Shown here: piece by piece, positions 21,075-32,702 of the stretch
How positions within the stretch are numbered: position 1 is the first letter of the stretch
Layout of the letters: each line of letters begins with the position of its first letter
DNA from: Calamus simplicifolius
Taxonomy: Eukaryota > Streptophyta > Magnoliopsida > Arecales > Arecaceae
Assembly: GCA_900491605.1 (NCBI GenBank)
Contig: UESW01001607.1
Span: 497,301-561,300, forward strand
DNA length: 64,000 nt
Direction of reading: 5' to 3'
Made by a program: the position numbers and the translations under genes
The notes under the pieces: model-generated
The model's database searches: none
Told to the model about the DNA's origin: nothing
Seen by the model: only the letters and a program-made list of their open reading frames with translations

Positions 21075-22925
21075 TTACTGATAATACCGACGTAGGTTGT
21101 CCGCGTTCCAAGTGCGAGGAAGAGGCTTCCCATCTAGCCCCTCGATCCGGTATGCTTTGCGATGAAGTACGTCAGTGACTCGGTAAGGCCCTTCCTAATT
21201 GGGAGATAGCTTTTCCCCCTCTGTAGGTTTAGAGACTTCGGCTCGTCTGAGGACTAGGTCTCTGGGGAGGAACGTTCTGGGATGAACTCGGGCATTGTAA
21301 TATTTCGCAATCCTCTGTCGATAGGAGGCCATCCAGAGTCGTGCTTGATCACGGAGTTCTTCGACGAGATCAAGATTGGTTCTCAACTGGTTGGGATTGT
21401 CTTGCTCATTGTACGATTGTGTCCGTGGACTAGGGATGCCAATCTCTACTGGAATGATTGCTTGTGACCCGAACACAAGGCTGAATGGAGTTTCTTCAAT
21501 GGGGGTTTGGGGCATCGTATGGTATGCCCACAACACGTTCGGGAGCTCCTCCACCCATCTTCCTTTGAAATCATCCAGACGCATCCTAAGCCCTTGAAGG
21601 ATTGTCCGATTTGTTACTTCTGCTGCTCCGTTTGTTTGTAGATGATCGACAGAGGTGAATCTCTGATATTCCTAGTTCGGCACAGAACTCTTTGAAAGGA
21701 GCATTATCGAACTGGCGTCCGTTGTCAGTAACAAGTGTGTGGGGTAGTCTAAACTAACAAATAATAGACTTCCAGAAGAAGTTCCTCACCTTGGCTTCGG
21801 TAATCTTGGCTAGTGCTTCGGTCTTAACCCACTTGGTGAAGTAGTCGATGGCGACAAGCAAAAACTTCTGTTGACTAGAGGCTGGAGGGAATGGTCCCGA
21901 GATGTCCATTCCCCACTGGACGAAAGGCCATGGAGCCGACAAGGGGCTCAGTTGGAAAGCGGGCTACCGTTGAATGTTAGCATGTCGCTGGCAGCTGTCA
22001 CACTTTCGAACCAGTTCAATTACGTCTTCTCGCATGGTGGGCCAGTAGTAGCCTTGGCATAGAGCCTTGCGCGATAGTGCTCTGGCCCCCAAGTGGTTCT
22101 CGCAGATACCTTCATGGATCTCACGGAGGATATAGTCAGCGTATGCAGGACCAACGCATCTGAGAAGAAGGTGAGAAAAGGATCTTCGGTATAATTGTCC
22201 GTCGAACATCATGAACTTATGTACTCGCCACTTGAATAGCTTGGCTTCAACAGGGTCGGCTGGGAGGGTACCAGCGGTGAAGTATTGGATGTAAACATCC
22301 ATCCAGGAGGGCTCTTGGTGGACTGGCATGGATTCTTCTACCGCGTCAATGCTTGGGGCTTCCAGATGCTCCACGTAGGTTCTTTTCAAGGTCCCGTCAG
22401 CCGAGGTGGCTAATCGGGACAAAGCATCAGCTCTAGCATTCTCCCTTCGAGGGATGTAGCTGATGCTAAAGTGGGCCAAGGGAGAGGCTTGTGACTACAC
22501 CATACTTAGATAACGAGACATGGTAGGGTCCCGCGCCTCATACTCCCCTTTGATTTGACCGAAGACTAGCTGGGAGTCGATGAAGACTCTAAGGCATTTC
22601 ACCCCGAGCTCCTGAGCTAGCCTCATTCCTAACAGTAGGGCTTTATATTCGGCCTGGTTATTGGTGGCTGGAAAAGGAAACGGAGGGCGTACTCGATCAC
22701 AACTCCGTCTAGACTAGCCAAGATGAGGCCTACCCCACTCTCTTAAGAATTTGAAGCTCCATCTATGTGAACGATCCAGTCATCCCCTCTTTCCTTGGTT
22801 TCATCGTCCGAAGGGTTTGCATGGGACTCCTTCGGCTGCTTTTCTGTCCAAGTGCACTCGACCAAGAAATCTACTAAGACTTGAGACTTCATGGCCGAGC
22901 TAGGTCAAAATGATAGGTCAAACTC
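21075..22925 (-). pseudogene. gypsy-1 second RNase H and integrase
   Basis: From right to left: the Tat-type RNase H block DSQLVFGQIKGEYEARD near 22570, then ISYIPRRENARADALSRLAT at 22460. The integrase zinc domain follows (ICENHLGARALSRKALCQGY ... CDSCQRH) and ends near 21964, the core starts WGMDISGPFPPASSQQ (21920), and the C-terminal part is WVEELPNVLWAYHTMPQTPI (21560) through LSPNWEGPYRVTDVL to DNLRRYYQ and a TAA at 21075-21077. Frames change at about 21960 and 21600-21750. Integrase would insert the cDNA in the nucleus; this copy is broken. Confidence 0.88.
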
Positions 22926-24300
22926 TTACAGCTTGAGTGCCCATTTTGCCAGCCAGCCAAAGGTATCAGGACAAGAAAGGATCGCCTTGAGGGGTTGATC
23001 CGTGACCACCATGATCGGGTAAGGTTGGAAATAGGACCTGAAGCGCTGGGCAAAAATGATCAATGCGAAGATAATCTTCTTGACTCTCGAATATCTAGTC
23101 TCTATGTCGTGGAGCACCTTACTGGTGTAATACACGAGCTTTTGTGTCCCATTGGCATCCATGCGAATAAGCACGGAGCTGACAGCTTTGGGAGAGGCCG
23201 TAAGGTACAGAAGGAGCTCTTCCCCACCCCTTGGTTTAAATAACAGTGGCGGGATGGATAGGAACTCTTTTAATCCCTCGAAGGCTTTCTGGCACTCCCT
23301 CGTCCATTCGAAGCCATTGACTTTGCGTAGTATCTTGAAGAAAGGCAGGCATCTCTCTACGGACTTGGATAAAAAATGGCTCAAGGCCGACACCCTTCCA
23401 GTCAGGCGCTGCACCTCCTTCTTGTTAGCCAAAGACCTCATGTCTAAGATGGATCGTATCTTATCAGGGTTTGCTTCGATCCCGCGCTGCGTCACCATGA
23501 AACCCAAGAATTTGCTTGCTGTCACCCCAAAGACACACTTGCGGGGGTTCAGTCTCATCTGGTACCGGTGAAGGTTGCCGAAGGTCTCCGTCAGGTCAGC
23601 AATGTGGTTAGTGGTATAGACACTTTTAGTCAGCATGTCATTCACGTACACCTCCATGTTGCATCTGATCTGATCTTCAAAGATTTTATTCATCAGCCTC
23701 TGGTAAGTGGCCTCCACATTCTTTAGTTCGAACGGCATCACCTTATAACAGTATATCCCCTTCTCGGTCACAAGAAGTAGCTTCCTCGTCCGTCGGGTCC
23801 ATCTTGATCTGGTTGTATCCGGAGAAGGCATTCATGAAGCTAAGGGTCTCATGACCAGATGTAGCGTCCACCAACTGATCAATCCGAGGCAAGGGGAAGC
23901 TATCCTTGGGGCATGCTTTGTTGAGGTCAGTAAAATCCATGCACATCCTCTAACTTCTGTTAGCCTTGCGGACCATCACAACGTTGGCCAGCCAGTCGAG
24001 GTAGTGGACCTCTCGAATATGGCCTGTGGCCTCTAGTTTGTGGATCTCTTCATCAATGGCCTTCTGCCTATCTGGGGTGAAGGTTCTCTTCTTCTGTCGA
24101 ACTGGCCAGCATCCTAACTTGATGTTGAGTTGGTGAGTGATTACCTTCTCACGGATGCCTAGCATGTCGGATGATGACCATGCAAAGATGTCGGAGTTGG
24201 CTAGCAGGAAAGCAAGAAGCTGATCGTGCGCCTCCTTCGGAAGTAGTGCCCTAACCTGGATGGTTCTCGTCAGGTCCTCCCCCAATGGGAAGGTTAGCAT
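22926..24300 (-). pseudogene. gypsy-1 reverse transcriptase and RNase H
   Basis: The N-terminal part (24300-23950) contains LPKEAHDQLLAFLLANSDIF and ends LDWLANVVMVRK. The next frame reads CMDFTDLNKACPKDSFPLPR (23946), and a further frame change leads to YCYKVMPFELKNVEATYQRL (23740). The catalytic motif is YVND (MEVYVNDMLTKS), where YIDD or YVDD is required, so the second aspartate pair is lost. RNase H follows with YYTSKVLHDIETRYSRVKK and ends near 22926. Relationship to the gypsy-2 RT at 62048-63107 is clear block by block. Confidence 0.9.
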
Positions 24301-24333
24301 ATGCTCGGCTGGCTCCCCCCTCCTCTCTAAGTC

Positions 24334-24754
24334 TCAGGGGTCGAGCGGCTCGGGCGCTGTTGCCGACACCACCCCTTGTGGACTAGGGGCTAAGTGGTAG
24401 CAGAGCGGTAATGGGCTCTGCTCTCCCCTCATCTCTCCGACTCCTTCGTCGGTGGGGAATCTTACAAGTAATCTTTTGGTGGAGATAACAGCATCCAACA
24501 GGGTCAAACCGGGTCTCCTAAGGATAGCATTGTAAGCCAGTGGGACCTGAACTACTAGGAAATTCATGAGAACCATCTCTAATGCAGCAGAGTCCCGGCT
24601 ATGATGGGGAGAGTGACCTACCTACCCTCCAGGAGATCATGGCCACCATCTTCTCCTTTGGGGCATTGTCCACGCCAATCTGAGGTACAGGAGGTGTCGA
24701 CGGACCCGGGCCAGCAGGGTTTCCTCTTCGGACGAATTTACCTAAGTGACCTTG
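24334..24754 (-). pseudogene. gypsy-1 protease remnant
   Basis: The C-terminal part of the retropepsin is visible: FLVVQVPLAYNAILRRPGLT (24555) followed by AVISTKRLLVRFPT. The active-site D-S/T-G segment found in gypsy-2 is not visible between 24577 and 24754, so the N-terminal half seems deleted. Confidence 0.65.
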
Positions 24755-26189
24755 CTAAATGAGTTCCTCGATAGCCTTCTTCAGCAGGCGACAATCTTCG
24801 GTGTCATGGCCATAGTCCCTGTGGTATCGGCAATATAGGTCTTTACTGCAGGAAACTCCTGGCCTCATGGGAGGTGGACGCCGGAGGTAGGGCTCTTCCT
24901 TAATTTCCAATAGAATGTAGGAAATTGGGGCAAGTAGTGGAGTGAAGTGTTCCTTGGGAACCAATGTTTGAGGCCGGTTGTCTGATCGACGAAATGGTTC
25001 TAGCTTCCTAGACCGCACCCCAGTGGGTTTCGAAGGTGCCGGCTTCTTATCGGATCCTTTGTCAACCTCCCTTCTAGAGGAGTCGGCCTCGTCAGCACAA
25101 ATATATTTCTGCACTCGGCTCAGCAGTTCGGTATAAGAGTGAGGAGGCTTTTTTTCCAAGGAATAAGCAAATCTGGAGGGACGGAGTCCCCGCTTCAGAG
25201 CTAATGTGGCCATGGAGTCCTCAAGGTTATATACCTCTAGCGCAGCTTCCTTGAACCGAGCCACAAAGTCCTTCAGGGTTTCACCACTCCTCTGCTAGAT
25301 GACGAACAGGCTATCAGCCATCCGGGGGATCTTCCGGCATGCATCAAAATGGGCCAAGAAAGACCTCTCGAGCTATCGAAAGGAATGGATACTACGTTGT
25401 GGCAAGCAGGAATACCATGCATGCGCGGCCTTCTGAAGTGTAGCCGAGAAGGCTATGCACAGAAGAGAATCCATTGCCCCCTGGACTTGCATGAGGACCT
25501 TGTAGCTTTCCAGGTGATCCAGGGAGTCTGCAGTACCGTCATAAGGATCCATCTGGGTAGATAGAATCGAGATGGGACCAGCTCCTCCATAATACAGCAA
25601 GATAGTGGGGGGCGATGGTCGTAATCTATTCCATGCGGGTTGGTAATCCTGTGGCTAAGCTCTTCCAGTTGCTGATGGTATTTGTCCAACTGCTGCTCCG
25701 CCCGATGAGCGATCTTTCGGTTGGTGTCTTCCTTCGAGGATTCAGAAGACGAATAGGGAGAGTGTTGCCAAGGCAGGGAATGCACCTGCTTTGGTTCCTT
25801 CCCCCTATGCCACCTGGGAAAGCGGTCAGAATGATGGGATGGAGATCGTCGCCGCTTGAAAGTTTCCCAGTGATGTGATTTCGGGGATGCAGGCGGGAGG
25901 CCTCCGGAAGGCTCCTTCCACGGTGAGACTGGCTAGCTCCATGACCCTCCACATGAGGCAGAGAGGGTTGAGGTGGTAAAGGTGTGGTGGCGGAGCACTG
26001 CTCCTGCAGTCCCTGCACCACCGCCATCAGGTCATGAACCTGTTGAGTCAGAGCATCGAGTCGATCAGCCTGGCCAACCTGCGGCTGTATGGGAGGCGAA
26101 ATAGGGAGATTGGCCTCCGATTGCTCAGCCCGTAGAAGGCATCCCACAGCTTGGCTGGCAGAAGCTTTTTGTGCACGCGTAACCACCAT
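24755..26189 (-). pseudogene. gypsy-1 gag
   Basis: The likely start is the ATG at 26189-26187 (MVVTRAQKASASQAVG), after the primer-binding region. A Pro/Gln-rich segment follows, then a frame change near 25600 into the retrotrans_gag core (DPYDGTADSLDHLESYKVLM, AFSATLQKAAHAWYSCLPQ) and another near 25300. The last part (25264-24755) ends with the knuckle-like YCRYHRDYGHDTEDCRLLKK. Gag packages element RNA. Three frames are needed, so it is a pseudogene. Confidence 0.85.
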
Positions 26190-26268
26190 CTTCTTCCTTA
26201 CAAAGGTTGTGGGGTCGCAGATGCGTGAAGATGAACGTCTATCTACTCCCCTACCTGGCGCGCCAATC

Positions 26269-27085
26269 TGTTGCTGCCAAATCACTTTTGAGGAGCGTCG
26301 AACAAGAGAGGAGCTTTGTGGGTCTTCAGAAGAAGGATGTAATTACCTCCTATAGCCGAAAACCTACAACAAAAGTCCCGGATCAGTGGTTTCAGCGGGG
26401 ACCCTCCGATGATCAAGTTAGTGGTTTGGAGAATAGGAATGCAAATGAGAGAGTAGAGATTCAGTCCCCTGTCTCGTTGTGAGCTAGGGTCCTTATATAC
26501 TTGTCCGAGGGTCCCTCTTACCCCTTGTGGATGGAACTGTCGAATCCCTTCTTCTATTAGGATCAGCTCTGTGAATGGCAGGTGGGTACACAGTTGCTGA
26601 GCGGGAGCCGTAGATATCGGCAACTGCATGGTATATTGGTAACCGCCCATAATTTTAGCAATAACAGACGAGCAAGTTGTGCTGTAGTTGGTTATAGTTT
26701 GTGTTTTAAATCATAGCGCCCGGTATTCGGAGTTGGCTCCACGACAATGGGTAGAGAGAGTGTAATACAAAATTTGAGGCTGAGGCTGAGGTGGTGCTCG
26801 AGGCCGAGGCCAATGCGGGGCTCGAGGCCGAGGCTGAGGCGGGGCTCGAGGCCGAGGCGAGACTCCAGGCAGAGGTGGAGGCAAAACTCGAGGCAAGCGT
26901 TGAAGTCGATGGTTCATGATCGAGGCCGAGGCCGAGGTCGATGCTGAGGCTGAGGTCAAGGTCAAAACTGAGGCCGATGCTGGGATTGAACTATCAAATT
27001 ATCACTTGGCTTCGAGAACTCTGCAAAATATTATTCTATTGCCTGGGGAAGTGATCAGCCACATCAGTTGTCTACAACAATTACA
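26269..27085 (-). repeat. 5' LTR of gypsy-1 with TATA box and 24-bp U3 repeats
   Basis: On the minus strand the LTR starts TGTAATTG at 27085, carries a GAGGCC-type 24-bp tandem array in U3 (26990-26770), a TATA box GTATATAAGG at 26500-26491, and ends ..CAACA at 26269. A GATTGGCGCGCC segment follows, matching the position of GATTGGCGC in gypsy-2. The boundary with CACTA-C is sharp. Confidence 0.7.
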
Positions 27086-27090
27086 GTTGA

Positions 27091-29103
27091 GTGCATGATA
27101 ATTCAAAGATGCATATTGATAACATATTTAACACGGTGCTAAACATCCCGGGAAAAACAAAGGACACTGCAAAATCAAGAGAAGAACTCAATTTATATTG
27201 TAGAAGACATGATTTAAGGAGGCATGGCGATGGGACATATCCTAAAGCATGCTACAGCCTTGACAGAAATTCTAGAGCAATGTTATGTCAATGGGTTAAA
27301 GGATTGAAATTTCTAGATGGATATACCTCAAACATTGGTAGATGTGTGTTCGGCATGAAGAGTCATGACTGTCATGTATTTATGCAGCGAGTATTACCCA
27401 TAGCTTTCTGTGAGTTACTTCCTATCCACGTATGGAAGGCACTAACGGAGCTTAGCTTATTCTTCAAGGAGTTAACTGCCAGAGTCATTACTTCTGCATC
27501 AATGGCAAGGCTTGAGGAACAAATTCCTATTATATTATGCAAATTAGAGCAAATATTCCCTTCCGGTTTTTTTGACTCCATGGAACACCTACCGGTTCAC
27601 TTACCATATGAAGCAAGTATAGCTCTGGTCCCGTGCAGTATCGTTGGATGTATCCTTTTGAGAGGTAAGTATCTAAATAATAGTATTATATATTATCATT
27701 TCAAATAAATTTAACTAACAAGCTAGTTAATTGATTGCTTTACGTATTTTAACAAATAGGTATCTTAAGAAGTTAAAAAAATAATGTGCACAACAAGGCA
27801 AAGGTTGAAGGTTCGATATGCAATGCATACTTGGTTGAGGAAGTTTCAACTTTTGCCTTGCATTATTTCGAGGATCACATCCACACGATGAACCGAAATG
27901 CGGCCCGTAACATTGATGGATGTGCAAATGAAGGAGAAGCTATTGATGGGAGGATATCAATTTTTAAAAGTGTTGGCCGAACATTTGGAAAACAAAAGAG
28001 AAGGGATTTGAGCGATGTCGAGTACATTACATCCCATAATTACATTTTAATGAACTGTCGAGAAGTCGATCCATACATTGAGTATGTATATTCTCAGTCT
28101 TCTAACATTGAACTTCTATTTGTAAAATCAATAATAGTAAAGAAATTATTTGCTGACAATAGCTTTAAATTTCTTATTTGTATAGAATGTACTGTGCTAG
28201 CCAACGATAGATGTATCCCAACATCAGTGATGTTGCCATCGAATAGAAGTTAGAAACAGAGTTTGCATATTGGTTTAATGAATTTGTGAGTGTTGCGATG
28301 CATTTCTTTGGACACTACCTTCTATTTCATGAATTAATTGTGAATTCATTATTCATTTACATGTTAATGGTCCATGGTCCACTATCGACAACATTTTCAT
28401 TAGATGTCTAGCACAATGGCCATTGAGGACCGTAAATACCTACTCTGGTTATTTTGTGAATGGCTATAAGTTTCAGATTGAAGGATTAGGTTCTTCAAGA
28501 TGCACACAAAATTGGGGCGTGTGCATCAAAGGAGAAAGCATTGGAGCAAATATGCTGGATTATTATGGGAAGTTAGTTGAGGTGGTTGAAGTTGAATATC
28601 TTGGTTGGCCTATGAAATGTATTGTCTTATTTCATTGCAACTGGTTTGATCCAATAGTAAATGTAGGGACTAGGATTCACAATGAATATAATTTGGTTGA
28701 AGTGAACTATAAATGAAGATTGCAAAAATTTGAACCATTTATTTTAGCGTCACAAGCTCAGCAAGTGTATTACTGTGGATATCCAAGCTTGCACAACGAC
28801 AAACGAGACTGATAGGCTATTTCAAAAATCATGGCACGATCGACCATTGTGCTTGCTGAAAACTCTTCGACTCAATCACCTGATTCCCCTGTATTTCAAG
28901 AGGATGAGATGGAAATACATATAATTGAGGATGACACATCTGCTCCTGAAACATCACTTAGAGACCCAGCCGATGATATCCAAGAAATTGAGGATGTTAA
29001 TGTTCCATTGGATGACGACGAAGATGAATTTCAATCACAGTCGGATTCAACATTAGATGTTGAACCGATTATTGATGATACAAACGAAACTGACTCTGCA
29101 TAG
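27091..29103 (+). pseudogene. CACTA-C TNP2 transposase, C-terminal half (DUF4218 + DUF4216)
   Basis: The first exon (27091-27665) begins in DUF4218: NIFNTVLNIPGKTKDTAKS, GMKSHDCHVFMQRVLPIAF and LVPCSIVGCI after a frame slip. Five residues (EKNFF in CACTA-A) are missing at the start. A second exon (27786-28090) has HNKAKVEGSICNAYLVEEV and RRDLSDVEYITSHNYILMN. DUF4216 is at 28423-29103 with TYSGYFVNGYKFQIEGL, but TGA at 28714 replaces an arginine and TGA-TAG at 28810-28815 replace the two tryptophans seen in CACTA-A. The acidic tail ends DTNETDSA. The enzyme is inactive. Confidence 0.9.
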
Positions 29104-29135
29104 AGGTTGACAATTGCAAGATGAATTTATTTGTG

Positions 29136-29665
29136 CTTTATTTTACATGTACATTCATTATCCATAATTAGGTAAAAATTAAATCTCGATTATTTTTAGT
29201 ATGAAGGGCCGGAGGAGATTCATTTCTGATAGAGAGGGTGGACATCCATCGACCTCATCAATAGGACAGTTCAGATCTGCACCCCCTACACAGCCTTCAT
29301 TGTCTCCACAAGGGATGTCACCTCATCCTGATTCATCTCATGATGCTACTTCTTCACCAGCATAGACGGTGGAGAGTTCTTCATCCTCAGGCTGTAAGTA
29401 CTTTATTTTACATGTACATTCATTATCCATAATTAGGTAAAAATTAAATCTCGATTATTTTCAATATGAGGGGTCGGGGGAGATCCATTTCTGATAGAGA
29501 GGGTGGAGATCCATCGACCTCATCAGTAGGACAGTTCAGATCTACACCCCCTACACAGCCTTCATTGTCTCCACAGGGGATGTCACCTCATCCTGATTCA
29601 TCTCATGATGCTACTTCTTCACCAGCATAGACGGTGGAGAGTTCTTCATCCTCAGGCCGTAGAGT
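29136..29665 (+). repeat. 265-bp direct tandem duplication in CACTA-C
   Basis: The segment 29136-29400 is repeated at 29401-29665 with only scattered differences, including CTTTATTTTACATGTACATT at both starts and CAGTTCAGATCTGCACCCCC / CAGTTCAGATCTACACCCCC inside. It covers the spacer and the first exon of the TNP1-like gene, so the exon is present twice. Confidence 0.9.
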
Positions 29666-31020
29666 ACTTGTACTAGATGCACATGGGCTGTAAGTATTTA
29701 ATTTCTTTTATCGTTATGCTAATTTTAATGCTAATTATTTATAAACATGCATTGTTTACCTTTATATTTTGGTAGCAGTTTTATTAAGCATCATACAGTA
29801 TCGAGCCAGATCAGCGCTATATTTCATAGGCGTACTGATTTGACTGGACACGTCTGGCATCATGTGTCTTCGAGCACGAGAGAGTTCTATTTTTCTGAGT
29901 TTCAGGTAAACTATCTTTTTTTGACCCTAAATTAGTCATGTGTATAAATAATTTTATTTTATGAAAGCAACTAACATTTTATTTTAATGCAGAAGAAGTT
30001 TACATGGGACCCTACCATCCATGACGCCATTAGGTCGGCATGGGATGCCCTAGCTGCACGACGATACTCCGACATGCTTCATCGTTGGAGGAAGTCCGGT
30101 CAGCATCCTGTGCATGTGCCAAAGAATATATGGCACGAGTGGCAGCAAGTGTGGCAGTCAGAGGCCTGACGCAGGAGGTCCTCCACAGCTAGCATAAACC
30201 GTCGATCTGAGAAGGGTGGTCCAGGCACAGGTTTGTCCTGCCACACCTCGGGTTCCATTTCCATTCGGAAGCATCGACGTCGTATGGTAAGAAAACATAA
30301 TTAACCAACTTACTTTTAATTTCATTTACAAATACTTACATTTGTTATCTATTTTCTATTTCTGTAGACTATGCAGCAGGGCATAGACCCAGGAGAGTAT
30401 CAGTTGTTTAAGGCGACACACACAAAGAAGGACGGTTCCTGGGTCGATACACGGTCGCAGCAAGTTGGAGTTAGGATTTGCTTCTAAAAACTTAATAATA
30501 TTTTTAATTTGCATACTTCTTATATAACCATTTTTTCTATTTCTCCTAGGCACGGGTGGATGAGCTGTTCTTCCAGGCATCACAGGTTGACTCTACTGGT
30601 GGGGAGACGTCCATCGAGCTTTCACCACAGGAGTCTCGACGGATATTCTAAGAAGCTGTTGGTGCCCAGCCACACGACCGTAGAGTGTATGGTCTAGGCA
30701 CCAAAGCTTCCAAATACTTCCCTGTTTCAGGCTTCTGTTCGCATCATATTGGATCCAACGATGTTCCTGCTGAGCACATCGATGAGATGAGGCAATCCAT
30801 TACAGATCAGGTTCGGCAGGAATTTCAGCAGGAGCTTGCCGATCTCAGAGCACAGTAAGAGCATACTTTGGCACTTCAGCAGCAGCTTACAGACATGAGA
30901 GCACAGCAGGAGCATACTTTGGCACTTCAGCAGCAGCTTACAGACATGAGAGCACAACAGGCCGTGGATCGACAGCAGATGCGGGAGTTGGTTCGCTTGA
31001 TGTCACAGAACACAGCATCT
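29202..31020 (+). pseudogene. CACTA-C TNP1-like protein (Transposase_24)
   Basis: Exons read MKGRRRFISDREGGHPSTSS (29202, duplicated at 29466), KKFTWDPTIHDAIRSAWDAL to WHEWQQVWQSEA (29995-30165, ending in TGA), then INRRSEKGGPGTGLSCHTSG out to a GTAAGA donor, TMQQGIDPGEYQLFKATHTK / KDGSWVDTRSQQVG (30367-30470), and RVDELFFQASQVDSTGG (30552). A glutamine-rich coiled-coil end contains a 17-residue repeat built on LALQQQLTDMRAQQEHT (30840-30965). This order matches plant Transposase_24 proteins, which bind the subterminal repeats. In-frame stops at 30166, 30648 and 30856 make it a pseudogene. Confidence 0.8.
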
Positions 31021-31319
31021 TCACTCTTCGATACATCCGGCTTTCACCACGTGATCCACCGCAGGATGATTGATGTTATTTTTATTTTTTATTTTGTATA
31101 CATTATTGTTATTTATGTTTCATTTATGTAATGAATCGAAACTTATCTTCTACTCTGCTTTATTAAAAAAAATTTCAAACATTTTTTGCAATTTGAATGT
31201 CTATTTAGAGAATTAGCACCAGCAGCTATTTTAAATTACCATGTCTCTTTTATAGCATGAATTATATTTGTATAAGCAGGTTTAAATTCTACTTTTTAGT
31301 TAATTATTTAAAAAATTAT

Positions 31320-31754
31320 TAAATATTTCGATGCTCTAGCGATGCAAATGGTCGCTAAACCCTAAACCCAAAATAGCGACGCATTCAGTGCATCCCTAAA
31401 TAGTGACGCATTAATGAATCACAAATGGGTCACTAAATAGTGACGCATTAAGTGCGTGCATTATTTGCGTCCTTAAATAGTGACGCATTTGTGACACAAT
31501 AATGCATTATTATTTAGTGACGCATTCAATGCATCACTAATGCATCGCTATTTAGTGATGCATTACTACATCGCATATGCGTCACTAAATAGCGACAGAA
31601 TAAATAGCGACGCATTAGTGACGCATTCAGTGCATCGCTATTTAACCCTTTACCGACCAATCATTTAGCAACGGCGTCACTAAACTTAATTAGCGACACA
31701 TTTTTTTGTTTAGCATGCATTTGGGCGTCGCTAAAAGTTAAATTTCTTGTAGTG
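31320..31754 (+). repeat. right subterminal repeats and TIR of CACTA-C
   Basis: From 31360 to 31735 the motifs TAGCGACGCATT, TAGTGACGCATT and their reverse complements (AATGCGTCGCTA type) alternate about a dozen times. The end is AGTTAAATTTCTTGTAGTG at 31754. The next bases (TTG) are the candidate 3-bp target duplication. Confidence 0.8.
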
Positions 31755-32454
31755 TTGGCTAGTACTAACTCCATACTACGATTTAGTTCAACGGCATATC
31801 CTACGATAATCATAACAGTATGATTTCCTAACTAATTTTGACCTCTTAAGACCGTCAATGAACACAAGTATGGTGCAATCATGCATCCTACCAGCATATG
31901 CATGCATGTATAAAATGCAGACATGCCAGTTCTTGTGAATTAGGAAAACAGTAACTTCGATATCTAATAACAAGCAAATGCATGTATGGATAAGTTTTGA
32001 AACAACCACTGAAGGTTTCTTCAGAAATGGACTGAGGACCACTGAAGAAGAATGGATATTAGGGAACCTCCATCAATGCATGTTGTGTGGTAGACGGGTT
32101 TTTCAGTGTTTGTTTAATTGCTCTGCAGAAAAGGACAGAAAAGCTCATTCACTGCCATGACAAACGAAGTTCTCCAATAAATCACTTAATTAGAAGAAAG
32201 CTGAAAGTATTCTTTCTGCACAATTTTGGTGTAGTTAAGGTGCTTTCATAAGACGCTGCACCTGCACATTTGTAAAGTGTCCTCCAAAAGGGATTCAGCC
32301 TTGTGAAGTGCAAAACAATATTTAAAGTCCTCTCATCTTTTGCAACCTCCTCTTTGATAAGAACTGCTAATTATACAATTGAGCTACCAGTGCTATCCAA
32401 CCTGCACAATCAACTAAATAGGCAAGTTGAAACTTGTTTTGTCAGTATGCAACA
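31755..32454. other. unassigned spacer
   Basis: No clear element or gene is seen. A minus-strand stretch at about 32200-32390, after a TTGTGCAG acceptor, has short open pieces that do not match the next PRMT5 exon expected here, so I leave it unidentified. Confidence 0.35.
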
Positions 32455-32702
32455 AGGTTTTAAATATCAGTACTGAACCCATGATGTCTTCTATCTGCAT
32501 GGTACAGTACCTGCATAGTATCAGTACCAATAGGAAGTATCGAGACCAACAGCTTCCAAAAAACAGAAAAACCATCGGTACCAACGGGCATGGTCGGTAT
32601 GATAGTGCCAGTATACAGTAATATGGGCAGTACATAACAGTACAGCTGTTTCAGCATCACGGCACACTTACTGATATCAGCTGTTCTGTGGTTTTTGAAA
32701 CC
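32455..32702. repeat. MITE-like repeat with imperfect terminal inverted repeats
   Basis: The block begins GGTTTTAAATATCAGTAC and ends TGTGGTTTTTGAAACC, an imperfect inverted pair, with many internal GGTAC-type motifs (CAGTACC, GGTACCAA). Size is ~250 bp and no coding frame exists. It lies in the intron next to the last PRMT5 exon. The assignment to a family is not possible by eye. Confidence 0.35.

Larger units (their letters stand above)
20400..27085 (-). mobile_element. Ty3/gypsy retrotransposon 1 (Tat-type), minus strand, inserted in CACTA-C
   Basis: Reading right to left: 5' LTR (27085-26269), gag (26189-24755), protease remnant, RT/RNase H (24300-22926), a second RNase H and integrase (22900-21075), and a probable 3' LTR with tandem repeats (21071 leftward to about 20400). 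Integrase after RT defines Ty3/gypsy. The extra RNase H block DSQLVFGQIKGEYEARD marks the Tat group. Its right LTR begins TGTAATTG at 27085 exactly where CACTA-C TNP2 sequence starts, so it inserted into the transposase gene. Multiple frame breaks make it inactive. The left boundary is approximate. Confidence 0.85.
27086..31754 (+). mobile_element. CACTA transposon C (+), 5' part lost behind gypsy-1
   Basis: Left to right: DUF4218 and DUF4216 parts of TNP2 (27091-29103), a TNP1-like gene (29202-31020), GCGACGCA subterminal repeats (31330-31740) and a terminal repeat ending TTTCTTGTAGTG at 31754 (CACTACAAGAAA on the other strand). The TNP2 protein is closely similar to that of CACTA-A, so they belong to one family. 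The N-terminal half of TNP2 and the left end are missing to the left of gypsy-1. It is nonautonomous because of several stops. Confidence 0.85.

Noticed and set aside
26190..26285. Upstream extension of the gypsy-1 gag frame
   Set aside because: It lies over the primer-binding region and LTR end; the ATG at 26189 matches the start position in gypsy-2.
31788..32042. Minus-strand frame as a transposase or host exon
   Set aside because: No recognisable motif and no splice context.
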